This document shows, piece by piece, positions 53,248-62,030 of a stretch of 64,000 bases of DNA (position 1 is the stretch's first letter; each line of letters starts with the position of its first letter). The notes beneath the pieces are model-generated. The model searched no databases, was not told the origin of the DNA, and saw only the letters and a list, made by a program, of their open reading frames with translations. This stretch comes from Hymenobacter sp. H14-R3. Lineage in GTDB: Bacteria; Bacteroidota; Bacteroidia; Cytophagales; Hymenobacteraceae. Location of the stretch: assembly GCF_030063445.1 (NCBI RefSeq), contig NZ_JASITD010000014.1, positions 62,001-126,000 on the forward strand, read 5' to 3'. The position numbers and the translations under genes are program-made.

Positions 53248-55242
53248 ATGTTTGTGCTCACGCCCGCCCGCGCCGCCACCCTGCGCGCCCTCGCCGATAC
53301 GTTTATTCCGGCCGGCCCCACGCCGGCCAGCGCGCCAGCTGGCTCCGCGCTGGTGGACCTCGACAAGCTAGCTGCTGCCATTCAGGCCCAGCCCCTGGGT
53401 GCGCAAACTGAATTTGGGCAACTGCTTGATTTACTGGATAAACCCCTGGCGGGCCTCACGTGGTGGGGGCCGCTGCGGCCCTTCCGGGGGCTGGTGCCCG
53501 CGCAGCGCGAGCGCCTGCTGCAAAGCTGGGCCGGCTCGCGGGTGCCCGCGCTGCGGCAGGGCTTTCAGGCGCTGCGCAAGCTGTGCACGTTTCTCTACTA
53601 CGGCGGCAGCCCGGCCGATGGCTCCCTCAACCCCACCTGGGCCGCGCTGGGCTACCCCGGCCCGGTAGGCCCGGCCGCCCCCGGCCCGGCCGGGCCCACC
53701 GAGCGCCCTCTGAAACCGCTAACGCCCGTGGTTGACACCACGTATCACTGTGATGTACTGGTGATTGGCTCTGGGGCCGGTGGCGGGGTAGTAGCCGCCG
53801 AGCTGGCCCAGGCCGGCCACGACGTGCTGGTGCTGGAAGCTGGCCCCTACTGCCACGGCCCCGACTTCACGCAGCGCGAGGCCGATATGCTGGGCCGCCT
53901 CTACGACGGGCGTGGCGCGCTCAGCACCCGCGATGGCGGCGTGAGCATCCTGGCCGGGGCCTGCCTGGGCGGCGGCACCACCGTGAACTGGGCCGGCGCG
54001 TTCCGCACCCCCGACTACGTGCTCGACGAGTGGGCCCGCGAGCACCGGGCCCCGCAGTTCACCAGCCCCGCCTTCAAGGCCAGCCTCGATGCCGTGGCCC
54101 AGGCCCTGAGCGTGAACACTGACTACCCGCGCCACAACGGCCAGAACCAGGCCCTGCTCGACGGCTCGGCCCGCCTGGGGCAGGCCACCCGGCTCATTCC
54201 GCGCAATGAGAAAGGGTTGATTGATAATGACTTGTACTTTCAGGGCCTGGGCTTCTCCACGCTGGGCGATGCCCACGGCGTCAAGCAGGGCACCCTCAAC
54301 ACCTACCTAAGCGTTGCCGCCGCCCACGGCGCGCGCCTGCTGCCCGACACCCGCGCCGAGCGCGTGACCGTGGTGGGCGGCCGCGCCACCGGGGCCGAGG
54401 CCGTGCACACCACCCCCGAGGGCCGCCCGGTGCGCATTACGGTGCGGGCGCAGCGGGTGGTGGTGGCGGGCGGGGCCATTCAGACGCCGGCGCTGCTGCT
54501 GCGCTCGGGGCTGCGGCACCCGCACCTGGGCCGCCACCTGCACCTGCACCCCACCGTGGTGGTGGCCGCCCACTACCCGCACGCCATGCACTCGTGGCAT
54601 GGCCCCAGCATGAGCGTGGTCAACGACACCTTCACCCGGCTGCAAGGCACCAACTTCGGCGTGAAGCTCGAAACGCCGCCCACTCACCCCGGCCTGCTGG
54701 CCATGGTGCTGCCCTGGCAGTCGGGTACGCAGCACCGCTTGCTGCTGCAAGCCGCCAGCCACCTGGGCTCGTTCATTGTGCTCACCCGCGACCGCGACGG
54801 CGGCCGTGTGCAGGCCGATGCGCAAGGTAAGCCTTTGATTGAATACAAGTTATCTAAGTTTGATAAACAGAATATGCTGACCGGCGTGCGCGCCGCCGCC
54901 GAAATCCACGTGGCGGCCGGGGCGCACACCGTGTTCCTACCCCACGGCACCCTGCCCACGCTGCACGCCGAAGGCGGCACCCTGCACAACCCCGCGCTGC
55001 TCGGCCAGCTCACCAGCCTGCGCTGGCACCCCAACCGCTTTGGCCTGTATAGCGCCCACCAAATGAGCACCTGCCGCCTCGGCGGCCAGCGCGCCACCCA
55101 CCCGCTACGCCCCAGTGGCGAAACCGTGGAGGTGCAGGGCCTGTACGTGGCCGATGGCTCGGCCTTTCCGGCGTGCAGCGGCGTTAACCCCATGCTCACC
55201 ATCATGGCGCTGGCCCACTACACGGCGCAGGGCTTGAAATAG
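53248..55242 (+). CDS. GMC-type FAD oxidoreductase with an N-terminal extension
   Basis: The 664-residue flavoenzyme has an N-terminal helical region of about 145 residues (ATLRALADTFIPAGPTP, RKLCTFLYYGG). The FAD-binding motif DVLVIGSGAGGGVVAAELAQ and VLVLEAGPYCHGP follow at about residue 167. GACLGGGTTVNWAGAF and RVVVAGGAIQTPALLLRSG are further FAD contacts. The end contains YVADGSAFPACSGVNPMLTI. The N-terminal extension resembles the one in long-chain fatty alcohol oxidases. Oxidation of a long-chain or membrane-associated alcohol is a reasonable guess. No Tat signal is seen. The start at 53248 is the first ATG in the well-composed region. Confidence 0.9.
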   Translation: MFVLTPARAATLRALADTFIPAGPTPASAPAGSALVDLDKLAAAIQAQPLGAQTEFGQLLDLLDKPLAGLTWWGPLRPFRGLVPAQRERLLQSWAGSRVPALRQGFQALRKLCTFLYYGGSPADGSLNPTWAALGYPGPVGPAAPGPAGPTERPLKPLTPVVDTTYHCDVLVIGSGAGGGVVAAELAQAGHDVLVLEAGPYCHGPDFTQREADMLGRLYDGRGALSTRDGGVSILAGACLGGGTTVNWAGAFRTPDYVLDEWAREHRAPQFTSPAFKASLDAVAQALSVNTDYPRHNGQNQALLDGSARLGQATRLIPRNEKGLIDNDLYFQGLGFSTLGDAHGVKQGTLNTYLSVAAAHGARLLPDTRAERVTVVGGRATGAEAVHTTPEGRPVRITVRAQRVVVAGGAIQTPALLLRSGLRHPHLGRHLHLHPTVVVAAHYPHAMHSWHGPSMSVVNDTFTRLQGTNFGVKLETPPTHPGLLAMVLPWQSGTQHRLLLQAASHLGSFIVLTRDRDGGRVQADAQGKPLIEYKLSKFDKQNMLTGVRAAAEIHVAAGAHTVFLPHGTLPTLHAEGGTLHNPALLGQLTSLRWHPNRFGLYSAHQMSTCRLGGQRATHPLRPSGETVEVQGLYVADGSAFPACSGVNPMLTIMALAHYTAQGLK

Positions 55243-55257
55243 GTCTGAAAAACAGCC

Positions 55258-55329
55258 GTAGGAACGCACCACGGCGCGTGTTACCGTTGAATAATGGTAG
55301 GCGACGAACGTGCCGTGGTGCGTTCCTGC
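55258..55329. repeat. Intergenic palindrome after the GMC gene
   Basis: Arms TAGGAACGCACCACGGC and GCCGTGGTGCGTTCCTG are near-perfect reverse complements around a loop of about 35 bases. It starts 16 bases after the GMC stop codon. Confidence 0.85.
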
Positions 55330-55424
55330 CAATCTGTATATGCCCCGCCAACGGCTGGTATTGGCCATGTGCGTGGCTTTTGCGTATTGCGAGGTCGGTT
55401 TCTTTTGCAAGCCGCTTTTAGTCT

Positions 55425-55841
55425 ATGCATTCTTTTTCTGCGCTTCGTCCGTTACTGGTCCTCGCCCTGGTGGGCACCGCCAGCTGCTCCATCTTCCACC
55501 GCCACCGCGCCGCGCCCGCCCCGCCGGTAGTGGAGGCCGTGCGCACGCCCAATTCGCCCACGCCGCCCACCGCCGCCCGCGACCTCGCCGATGCCATGAC
55601 CACCGTGCTGCGCCTGCGCCCCGAGCAAACCGTGAAAGCGCGCGAGGTCCTGAACTCGACCGTGGAGCAGGTCAACGCCGCCCGCCAGCAATACCCCGCC
55701 CAGTCGCCGCAGCTCAAGGCCGCCCTGGGCCGCATCAACGCCTCCTCCGATAAGGAGCTGCGCCAAGTGCTCGGCCCCGTTTCGTACAAGGAAATGTTGG
55801 TGAAGCGTGCCCAAATTCAAGCCGAAATGCAGCAGAAGTAA
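55425..55841 (+). CDS. Small helical lipoprotein
   Basis: The 138-residue precursor has a signal sequence and lipobox TASC (Cys21), a short Pro/Ala-rich spacer, and then a helical domain. The helices include AMTTVLRLRPEQTVKAREVL, EQVNAARQQYP and LKAALGRINASSDKELRQVL. The arrangement is reminiscent of Spy/CpxP-like helical periplasmic proteins, but the LTxxQ motif is not clearly present. Function is unknown. It begins with ATG and follows a palindrome. Confidence 0.7.
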   Translation: MHSFSALRPLLVLALVGTASCSIFHRHRAAPAPPVVEAVRTPNSPTPPTAARDLADAMTTVLRLRPEQTVKAREVLNSTVEQVNAARQQYPAQSPQLKAALGRINASSDKELRQVLGPVSYKEMLVKRAQIQAEMQQK

Positions 55842-55860
55842 GTATTTTGCTATAAGATAT

Positions 55861-56043
55861 TTACATAATATTTTCTGAATCCGGCCCCGGCTGCACCCGT
55901 AGCGGGGCCACATCGGTGTCTTCGCACAGCTCGCGCAGGGGCAGCGCCAAGTTCAGGTCCGGGACTCCCAGTACGCGCTCTGGGGTGCTGAGCAGGGTAT
56001 AAAACCACTCCCCCGCCTCATCGCGCCGAAACCACTCCACCAT
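55861..56043 (-). pseudogene. C-terminal remnant of a Uma2-like (DUF820) nuclease gene
   Basis: The 60-codon frame (MVEWFRRDEAGEWFYTLLST onward) reads like the last third of a Uma2/DUF820 restriction-endonuclease-like protein. It has a strand with 'E-W/Y-x-R', then 'W-x-Y', then PDLNLALPLRELCEDTDV. The catalytic part that should come before it is absent. Instead the frame runs into a 98-base palindrome and then into the end of the aldehyde dehydrogenase gene. The family assignment rests on pattern memory alone. If it is wrong, this is a small unknown protein. Confidence 0.5.
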
Positions 56044-56054
56044 CCCCGCCGCTT

Positions 56055-56152
56055 GACCGGTCCGCCGGCGCAAACCGGCCGACCGGTTATCGTTGAACGG
56101 CGTGGGCTGCGCAACGACAACCGGTTGGCCGGCTTGCGCCGACGGACCGGGG
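56055..56152. repeat. Large palindrome, repeat family D (TCCGCCGGCG type)
   Basis: Arms beginning GACCGGTCCGCCGGCGCAAA and continuing through CCGGCCGACCGGTT pair with the reverse complement across a loop of about 15 bases. The core TCCGCCGGCG...CCGACC recurs at 12810 and 62705. It lies exactly at the truncated end of the Uma2-like remnant. Confidence 0.88.
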
Positions 56153-56218
56153 AGCGCGGCGTTAGGTCAGGCGGTTCCATTACGTTTTCTTTTACTAAAA
56201 GTCAGCCGTTTCGGGGCG

Positions 56219-57679
56219 CTACAAGTACTTCAGCAGCAGACCCAGCAAGCGCCGCACCCGCCCGGTGTAGGGCGGGTAAAACTGCTTGATGCCCGTGAAG
56301 CCCACGCGCTGCTGCAACACCGATTTCTCGTTGCTGAACGCCAGGAAGCCCGCGTGGCCGTGCGCCTTGCCCAGCCCGCTATTGCCCACGCCGCCAAACG
56401 GCAGGTCGGGGTGCGCGAGCTGGATGATGGTTTCGTTCACGGCTGCGCCGCCGGCCGCCACGGTATCGAGCAGGTAGCGCCGGTTGGCGGGGCTGGTAGT
56501 GAACACGTACTGCGCCAGCGGCGGCAGCCGGGCGTTGACGTAGGCCGCCGCCTCGGGCAGGCGCTCGAAGGTGAGCACGGGCAGCAGCGGGCCAAATATT
56601 TCCTCCTCCAGCACGGTGGCCCCGGCGGGCACGTTAGTGAGAATAGTGGGCTCGATGTAGCACTGGCGCTCGTCGCGGCTGCCGCCCTGGGCCACGGTGG
56701 CCCCGCGCGTTTCGGCATCATCGAGCAGGGCGGCCAGGCGCGCAAAGTGGTGGGCATTCACCACGCGGGCAAACGATTTAGACGCCTTAATCGCCTCGTT
56801 ATCCGGCCCGTAGAAGCGGGTAATGGCCTGGCGCATTTCGGCCAGCAGCGGGGCCTCAACGCTGCGCTGCACCAGCAGGTAGTCGGGGGCCACGCAGGTT
56901 TGGCCGGCGTTGATAAACTTGCCCCACACGATTTTTTCGGCCGCGTCGCGCAGGTTGGCGGTGTCGTCCACAATGGCCGGGCTCTTGCCGCCCAGCTCCA
57001 GCGTGAGGCCGCTGAGGTGCTCGGCGGCCGCGCGCATCACGATTTTGCCAATCTGGGGCGAGCCGGTGAAGAAAATGTGGTTCCAGGGCAGGCGCAGCAG
57101 CTCGCTGGCCACGTCCTTATCGCCCTCCAGCACCAGCACTTCGTTGGGCTGAAATAACTCTTCGGCCAGCCGGCGCAGCAAGGCCGAGGTGGTGGGCGTT
57201 TGCTCGGCGGGCTTGATTACCACCGCGTTGCCCGCCGCAATGGCCGAGGCCAGCGGGTCGACGGCCAGGTAAAACGGGTAGTTCCAGGGCGCAATAATGA
57301 GCACTACGCCCTTGGGCTCGGGCTGCACCCAGCCCTTTGTGCCCAGCAGCGCCAGCGGCGTGCCCACCCGGCGCGGGGCGGCCCAGCGCTTCAGCTTGCG
57401 GCGGCTATGCCGGATTTCGGTGAGTGAGGGCCATATTTCGGACAGGTCAGTTTCCTCGGGCGGCTTCTTAAAATCCTGGTATAAAGCTTGTTGAATAGCC
57501 GTTTGGTTGGCCGTGAGCCAATCGGCCAGGCGGCCCAGGCGGCGGCGGCGGGCGGCTACGTCCTCGGCGCGCAGCGCCGGGGCATTGGCCCGCAGGGCGG
57601 CAAACTCGGTGGCAAAGCGGTTGGGTGCAGCTGCGAAGGCAGCAAGCGGCGGGGCAACTAAAGAAACAGGAGCAGACAT
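56219..57679 (-). CDS. Aldehyde dehydrogenase (NAD(P)-dependent, class 3-like)
   Basis: The 486-residue enzyme has ALDH marks in order: GVVLIIAPWNYPFYLAVDPL, GNAVVIKPAEQTP, FFTGSPQIGKIVM, the catalytic Glu in TLELGGKSPAIV, and the catalytic Cys in FINAGQTCVAPDYLL. The C-terminal PFGGVGNSGLGKAHGHAGF and a hydrophobic tail follow (GFTGIKQFYPPYTGRVRRL). The end and overall length fit the fatty-aldehyde-type ALDH3 group, and some members are membrane-tethered through that tail. A promoter with good spacing precedes it. Near it in the window lies a GMC alcohol oxidoreductase, which would make aldehydes, though on the other strand. Confidence 0.93.
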   Translation of the reverse strand: MSAPVSLVAPPLAAFAAAPNRFATEFAALRANAPALRAEDVAARRRRLGRLADWLTANQTAIQQALYQDFKKPPEETDLSEIWPSLTEIRHSRRKLKRWAAPRRVGTPLALLGTKGWVQPEPKGVVLIIAPWNYPFYLAVDPLASAIAAGNAVVIKPAEQTPTTSALLRRLAEELFQPNEVLVLEGDKDVASELLRLPWNHIFFTGSPQIGKIVMRAAAEHLSGLTLELGGKSPAIVDDTANLRDAAEKIVWGKFINAGQTCVAPDYLLVQRSVEAPLLAEMRQAITRFYGPDNEAIKASKSFARVVNAHHFARLAALLDDAETRGATVAQGGSRDERQCYIEPTILTNVPAGATVLEEEIFGPLLPVLTFERLPEAAAYVNARLPPLAQYVFTTSPANRRYLLDTVAAGGAAVNETIIQLAHPDLPFGGVGNSGLGKAHGHAGFLAFSNEKSVLQQRVGFTGIKQFYPPYTGRVRRLLGLLLKYL

Positions 57680-57735
57680 ACGCAGTGGAGTGGAAGCCAG
57701 CCAGCTACGCGCCGCCGTTATCCGCTTGAGAGGTT

Positions 57736-57766
57736 GAAAGATAACGCCGTTCCTGCAAGTGGCAAA
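57736..57766 (-). promoter_or_regulatory. Promoter for the aldehyde dehydrogenase gene
   Basis: On the minus strand TTTG (57766-57763) is followed after 19 bases by TATCTTTC (57743-57736), one mismatch from TAnnTTTG. Transcription would start about 50 bases before the ATG. This is the best-spaced promoter seen in the window. Confidence 0.5.
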
Positions 57767-57818
57767 CGGCCTGTTGGAGCAAAGCGGCTGAGTAGCGCCA
57801 AGCGGTTCAGCCCAACGC

Positions 57819-57855
57819 AAAAGAGGCCCGTTTCCAAGCTGGAAAGGGGCCTCTT
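57819..57855 (-). terminator. Intrinsic terminator after the lipoprotein gene at 57873
   Basis: The stem AAGAGGCCC/GGGGCCTCTT with inner TTTCC/GGAAA is followed on the minus strand by TTTT. Confidence 0.87.
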
Positions 57856-57872
57856 CTACTGGCTTGGGTAGT

Positions 57873-58532
57873 CTAGAACAGCGGCTTCTTTACCGTGCGC
57901 TTGCCATCTTCGTCAATTTTAACCTTGGTGCCATCGGCGCGCTTGATTTTCAGCGAGCCATCGTCGCTGCGCTTAATTTTAGCGCCGTTGTTGTATTTCA
58001 CTTTGCCCTCGTCGGTGCTGTTTTCCAGCTTCTTTACCCCCGAGCCCTGGCCCACGCGGGCACCCAGGCTAGGCTTGGTTTCGGTAGCCTTGGCTACGGC
58101 CACCGTGGTAGCCGAGTAGGGGCCGCCGTAGTACGAGCTGGCTTTGGTGGTATAGGTAGTGTACTGGGGAGCGGCCACCGCAGCCTTTACGGAGCTGCTG
58201 GTCTGGTCGTTAGCTGCCTTGATGGCGGCGTAGCGGCCGGCGCTGTCGGCGGCGGCGTAGCGGGCCTCAATGTCGCGCATTACGCGGCCGCGGTTATAGT
58301 AGATGGGGCGCAGCTTGGTGGGCAGGGCCGTATCGGCGGGGTTGATATCGGCGGCCACGCGGGCAGCCAGGTCAGCGGCCGAGCTGCGGTAGGCCAGCGT
58401 GTCCACGGCCATCGGCTGGGTGGCGGCCGGGTCGGCAGACATGGTGGTGGTCGTCTCAGCTGTTTTCTCCTGCGAGCAGGAAGCGAAGGTAAACGCACCG
58501 GCCGCGGCCAGCAAGAGGAGTTTGGTATTCAT
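57873..58532 (-). CDS. Lipoprotein of unknown function with a basic repeat end
   Basis: The 219-residue precursor has a lipobox FASC (Cys19), a Thr/Ala-rich spacer and a helical section (RGRVMRDIEARYAAADSAGR). A Ser/Thr/Tyr-rich linker follows. The C-terminal part of about 50 residues has repeated short strands of the form 'K-x-K-R/x-D-x-G' (NGAKIKRSDDGSLKIKRADG, TKVKIDEDGKRTV), which looks like a small beta-repeat domain such as a T-complex 10-type end. No named family is certain. It begins MNTKLLLLAAAGAF. Confidence 0.72.
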   Translation of the reverse strand: MNTKLLLLAAAGAFTFASCSQEKTAETTTTMSADPAATQPMAVDTLAYRSSAADLAARVAADINPADTALPTKLRPIYYNRGRVMRDIEARYAAADSAGRYAAIKAANDQTSSSVKAAVAAPQYTTYTTKASSYYGGPYSATTVAVAKATETKPSLGARVGQGSGVKKLENSTDEGKVKYNNGAKIKRSDDGSLKIKRADGTKVKIDEDGKRTVKKPLF

Positions 58533-58657
58533 GGGATTAGAGCAAAGTAAGGTGCGGCTTTACCCGCGTTCGGCAGCTAGTACGGCTACCCACTACACGA
58601 TGTTGCCAGCCCCTGGGCAAGAGGCTGGCAATCATCATTTTACGCAGTACCTACGAA

Positions 58658-59527
58658 TTAGGCATTTACCACCGAACCACCGTTGGGGTGCAGCGTCTGG
58701 CCCGAGAAGTACGAGGCGTCTTCCGATGCCAGGAACACGTAGGACGGGGCTACTTCCGAAGGCTGGCCGGCGCGGCTCATGGGCGTGTCGTGGCCGAAGA
58801 GCGGCAGCTTGAGCAGGCCCACGCCCACAATAAAGGGCGTCCAGATGGGGCCCGGCGCCACCGAATTCACCCGAATGCCTTTCTTGATGAGCTGCAGCGA
58901 CAGCGCCCGCGTAAAGGCCTCAATAGCTCCCTTGGTCGAGGTGTAGTCGAGCAGCATCTCATGGCCTTTGTAGGCATTCACCGAAGTGGTGTTGATGATG
59001 GCCGCGCCTTCCTTGAGGTGCTTGAGCGCCGCCCGCGTAATGCGGAACATGGCGATGATGTTGAGGTTGAAAATGCTGTCCAGCTCATCGTCCGTTATTT
59101 CTTCCAGCGTGTCGTGCCAGTTCTGCTCGGCGGCATTGTTCACCAGCACATCGAGCTGACCGTATTCGGCCACGGTGCGCTCCACAATTTCCTTGCAGAA
59201 CTCGCGCTGCTTGAGGTCGCCGGGCAGGAGCAGGCAGCGGCGGCCGTGGGCCTGCACCAGCTCCTGGGTTTTTTCGGCATCCTGCTGCTCGGTGGGGAAG
59301 TAGCAGATGGCTACGTCGGCCCCTTCCACAGCAAAATGCACGGCCACGGCCCGGCCAATGCCCGAGTCGCCACCCGTGATGAGGGCAATCTTATTTTTGA
59401 GCTTATCGGCCCCTTTGTAGCCCTTGCGGATATATTCGGGCTCGGGGGTCATCTTGTATTCGAGGCCGGGCTTGCCGGCGCCCGCGTCCTGGTGCTGGGG
59501 CGGGAAAATGGTGGGTTTGTCAGACAT
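58658..59527 (-). CDS. Short-chain dehydrogenase/reductase (YghA/GSP39 type)
   Basis: The 289-residue enzyme has an N-terminal extension (PPQHQDAGAGKPGLEYKMTPE), as in YghA and general stress protein 39, then the Rossmann motif ALITGGDSGIGRAVAVHFA. The catalytic YTSTKGA (Tyr and Lys), the NNAAEQNWHDTLEEIT segment and the end LHPNGGSVVNA complete the pattern. It should oxidise or reduce an alcohol or aldehyde with NAD(P). The extension and sequence fit the stress-related subgroup. It stands alone on the minus strand. Confidence 0.92.
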   Translation of the reverse strand: MSDKPTIFPPQHQDAGAGKPGLEYKMTPEPEYIRKGYKGADKLKNKIALITGGDSGIGRAVAVHFAVEGADVAICYFPTEQQDAEKTQELVQAHGRRCLLLPGDLKQREFCKEIVERTVAEYGQLDVLVNNAAEQNWHDTLEEITDDELDSIFNLNIIAMFRITRAALKHLKEGAAIINTTSVNAYKGHEMLLDYTSTKGAIEAFTRALSLQLIKKGIRVNSVAPGPIWTPFIVGVGLLKLPLFGHDTPMSRAGQPSEVAPSYVFLASEDASYFSGQTLHPNGGSVVNA

Positions 59528-59652
59528 GGTAACTTGTGGATAAGGAAAGGAGGTAAACGGCTCAACTTAACGGCCGTAGCCGGGCCGGGTTGCTGCCAAG
59601 GGGATTTTTCGCGGGAAAATCCAGTCCTTTGCGGCTCGCCTTTCTTCTGCCC

Positions 59653-60276
59653 GTGTCCGATTTGCCGCCTGCCTACCCCGCTGATACCACGGGTCCACCC
59701 CACCGCCACTTTGCGCTGCACAAGCCCTACGGCTACCTCAGCCAGTTTACCAGCCAGTTTGCCAAAGAGGTGAAAAAGAAGCACTTCCTGGGTGAGCTGG
59801 GCGAGTTTCCGGCGGGCACCATGGCCATCGGTCGGCTCGATGAAGACAGCGAGGGCCTGCTGCTGCTCACCACCGATGGCCGCGTGAGCGAGCAGGTGCG
59901 CAGCCGCCACGTGGAGAAAGAATACTACGCCCAGGTAGACGGCGAGCTCACGCCCGAGGCGCTGGCGCACCTGCAAAGCGGCGTGGCCATTAGCATTCAC
60001 GGCACGCCCTACCGCACGCTGCCCTGCCAGGCCCGCCTACTGGCCACCGCGCCCGGCCTGCCGCCCCGCGGCCGGCGCATTCGCGACGACCGCCACGGGC
60101 CCACCAGCTGGGTGGCCATCACGGTTACGGAGGGCAAGTACCGGCAGGTGCGTAAAATGACGGCCGCCGTGGGCTTTGCGACGCTGCGGCTGGTGCGCGT
60201 GCGCGTGGGCGAGGTGCGGCTGGCCGACCTGGCGGCCGGGGCCAACCGGGAGGTAAGTAGCTTTTTCGAAAAATAA
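59653..60276 (+). CDS. rRNA pseudouridine synthase, RluE-like
   Basis: The product (207 residues from GTG 59653) has HFALHKPYGYLSQFTSQF and the catalytic motif GRLDEDSEGLLLLTTDG with the active-site Asp. VEKEYYAQVDGELTPE and TEGKYRQVRKMTAAVGFATL follow, with the Arg-x-Met-x-x-x-x-G ending of the RsuA/RluE family. The RluE group modifies U2457 of 23S rRNA. The lack of an S4 domain supports RluE rather than RsuA or RluF. The start is a GTG. TTG at 59590 is open but poorly placed. Confidence 0.88.
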   Translation: MSDLPPAYPADTTGPPHRHFALHKPYGYLSQFTSQFAKEVKKKHFLGELGEFPAGTMAIGRLDEDSEGLLLLTTDGRVSEQVRSRHVEKEYYAQVDGELTPEALAHLQSGVAISIHGTPYRTLPCQARLLATAPGLPPRGRRIRDDRHGPTSWVAITVTEGKYRQVRKMTAAVGFATLRLVRVRVGEVRLADLAAGANREVSSFFEK

Positions 60277-60383
60277 GGAGTAAATTCGGGACTTATTTCG
60301 GTGCAAGATGGTTATAAACTAGGCGGTTGCCGCCCGGTGGTAGCATCCCAACGCAACGCAGCCGAATACCCTACACCCCCCCT

Positions 60384-60842
60384 ATGGCCAGAGCGCAAGA
60401 GAGTTTCAGTAAGAAAGAGAACGAAAAGAAGCGGCAGAAGAAGCAGCAGGAGAAATCCGAGCGCCGCGAAGAGCGCCAGGCCAACAAGAAGGATTCGAGC
60501 CTGGAAGAGATGATGGCCTATGTCGATGAGAACGGCAACATCACCTCTACCCCGCCCGACCCGACCCGTAAAAAGAAAGAAATCAACGTGGAAGACATCC
60601 TGGTGGGCGTGCCCAAGCAGGAAGACCGCGAGCCGGAAGACGTTATGCGCACCGGCACCGTCACATTCTTCAACAACTCCAAGGGCTACGGCTTCATCAA
60701 GGATGCCGCCAGCCAGGAAAGCATTTTTGTGCACGCCAACGCCCTCGGCGGCCTCCAGTTGCTGGAAGGCAACAAGGTGACGTTTGAGGTAGAGCCGGGC
60801 ATGAAAGGCCCGACCGCCGTGCGCGTGAAAATGAGCGCCTAG
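60384..60842 (+). CDS. Cold-shock-domain protein with a basic N-terminal extension
   Basis: The 152-residue protein has a highly charged Lys/Glu/Gln/Arg-rich helix (ENEKKRQKKQQEKSERREER). A short acidic linker (ITSTPPDPTRKKKEINVEDI) follows, then a cold-shock domain at about residues 88-150. The RNP motifs are TGTVTFFNNSKGYGFIKD (RNP-1 KGYGFIK) and SIFVHANAL (RNP-2). It would bind single-stranded RNA or DNA. This extended architecture recurs in Bacteroidota. The start at 60384 begins MARAQESFSKKE. A terminator follows, so it is a single-gene unit. Confidence 0.9.
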   Translation: MARAQESFSKKENEKKRQKKQQEKSERREERQANKKDSSLEEMMAYVDENGNITSTPPDPTRKKKEINVEDILVGVPKQEDREPEDVMRTGTVTFFNNSKGYGFIKDAASQESIFVHANALGGLQLLEGNKVTFEVEPGMKGPTAVRVKMSA

Positions 60843-60861
60843 TCGAATTGAGTTTGTAAGG

Positions 60862-60905
60862 TAAAAGGCAGTTGAAGCTCTGGGAGCTTCGGCTGCCTTT
60901 TTTGC
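60862..60905 (+). terminator. Intrinsic terminator after the cold-shock gene
   Basis: The stem AAAAGGCAG(TTGAAGCTC)/GAGCTTCGGCTGCCTTTT is followed by T bases, with an inner AAGCTC/GAGCTT hairpin. Confidence 0.88.
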
Positions 60906-60993
60906 GTTTGGGGCTGCCGCAGCGGGCATAGTATAGGAAGCTTCCTGCTGCGCTATAGTAGATTTAGCCCCGAACCAGCTTTTTCCGCGCCCA

Positions 60994-61842
60994 ATGAAAC
61001 ACCTTTTCCTACTGGTACTCCTCCTGGCCCTTGCCTCGCAGAGCTTTGCGCAAACCAAGCAGAGCGATTTGCTGCTACTGGGCACCTTTCACTTCCACAA
61101 CCCAGGGGCTGATATTGCAAAGACTAAAACCTTCGAGGTAATGACCCCTAAGCCTCAGGCTGAGCTGGAGGTTATTGCGCAGAAAATCAGCGCCTTCCAG
61201 CCTGCAAAAATATTTGTGGAGTGGCCCGTCAAGGACCAAGCTGGGTTGGATGAGCTGTACAGCGCCTACCTCAAAGACGGTTACGAGCAGTACATCCGCA
61301 CCAAGTATCCGAAGCCCTCCCAACAAGGCTTTTATCTAAAAAACGAGATTGTGCAGCTCGCCTTCCGGGCAGGTAAAAAAGCTAAGCTAACCCGCATTTA
61401 CGGGCTTGACTACTCCACGTCTTTTCCCTTCGACAGCGTGATGAAGGCGATGAAAGCGGCCAAGCAGGATGCTCTCATTCAGCAACTGCAGGACGTTATT
61501 AAAAACGAGGAAGCTACTCAAAATAAGAAAGCCGAGACGTATTCCCTCACCGAGATGCTGCTCGATGCCAACAAGCCCAAAAACCTCGTAATCAACAAGG
61601 GTTTTTATCTAAATATCCTCAACCGGGCGGGTAGCCTCGACAGCTTCGCCGGACCCTTCCTGGTGTCCGAATGGTACCGCCGCAATCTGTACATGTACTC
61701 CATTGTGCAGAAAACCATGACGGCCGAAGACGGCAACGCCGTGGTGCTGGTCGGTGCCGGCCACGCCGCCATGATGCAGGATTTTGTGAAATATGACAAG
61801 CGCTTCCGCCTGAAAACGCTGAAGGAGGTGCTGGAGAAGTAG
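60994..61842 (+). CDS. Exported TraB/Tiki-like protein (DUF5694 type)
   Basis: The 282-residue precursor has a signal peptide (LFLLVLLLALASQSFAQ). The domain opens with LLLLGTFHFHNPG and FVEWPVKDQAGLDELYSAYL, and ends with NAVVLVGAGHAAMMQDFV. The GTxHFH and GAGHxA motifs carry the metal-ligand histidines of the TraB/Tiki/EreA-ChaN superfamily. The subfamily looks like DUF5694. Hydrolase activity on an unknown peptide or ester is possible. It begins MKHLFLL. A terminator follows. Confidence 0.85.
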   Translation: MKHLFLLVLLLALASQSFAQTKQSDLLLLGTFHFHNPGADIAKTKTFEVMTPKPQAELEVIAQKISAFQPAKIFVEWPVKDQAGLDELYSAYLKDGYEQYIRTKYPKPSQQGFYLKNEIVQLAFRAGKKAKLTRIYGLDYSTSFPFDSVMKAMKAAKQDALIQQLQDVIKNEEATQNKKAETYSLTEMLLDANKPKNLVINKGFYLNILNRAGSLDSFAGPFLVSEWYRRNLYMYSIVQKTMTAEDGNAVVLVGAGHAAMMQDFVKYDKRFRLKTLKEVLEK

Positions 61843-61851
61843 TATTACTCT

Positions 61852-61899
61852 CGACAAAAAAGCGGCTGAGGCACTTGGGGTTTCAGCCGCTTTTTTGTG
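61852..61899 (+). terminator. Intrinsic terminator
   Basis: The stem CAAAAAAGCGGCTGA/TCAGCCGCTTTTTTG with an 18-base loop sits 10 bases after the preceding stop codon. Confidence 0.88.
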
Positions 61900-62030
61900 C
61901 CCGCCGCAGGGGTGCATAAGCTTGACCCTCGGCCGTACCGTGGCCAACGCGCCTACCTGTAACCCGCTCTAAAACACCCCCTCACCGCCCGATTTACGTA
62001 CAAGCCCACTGAACCATTCCTTTACTCGTG

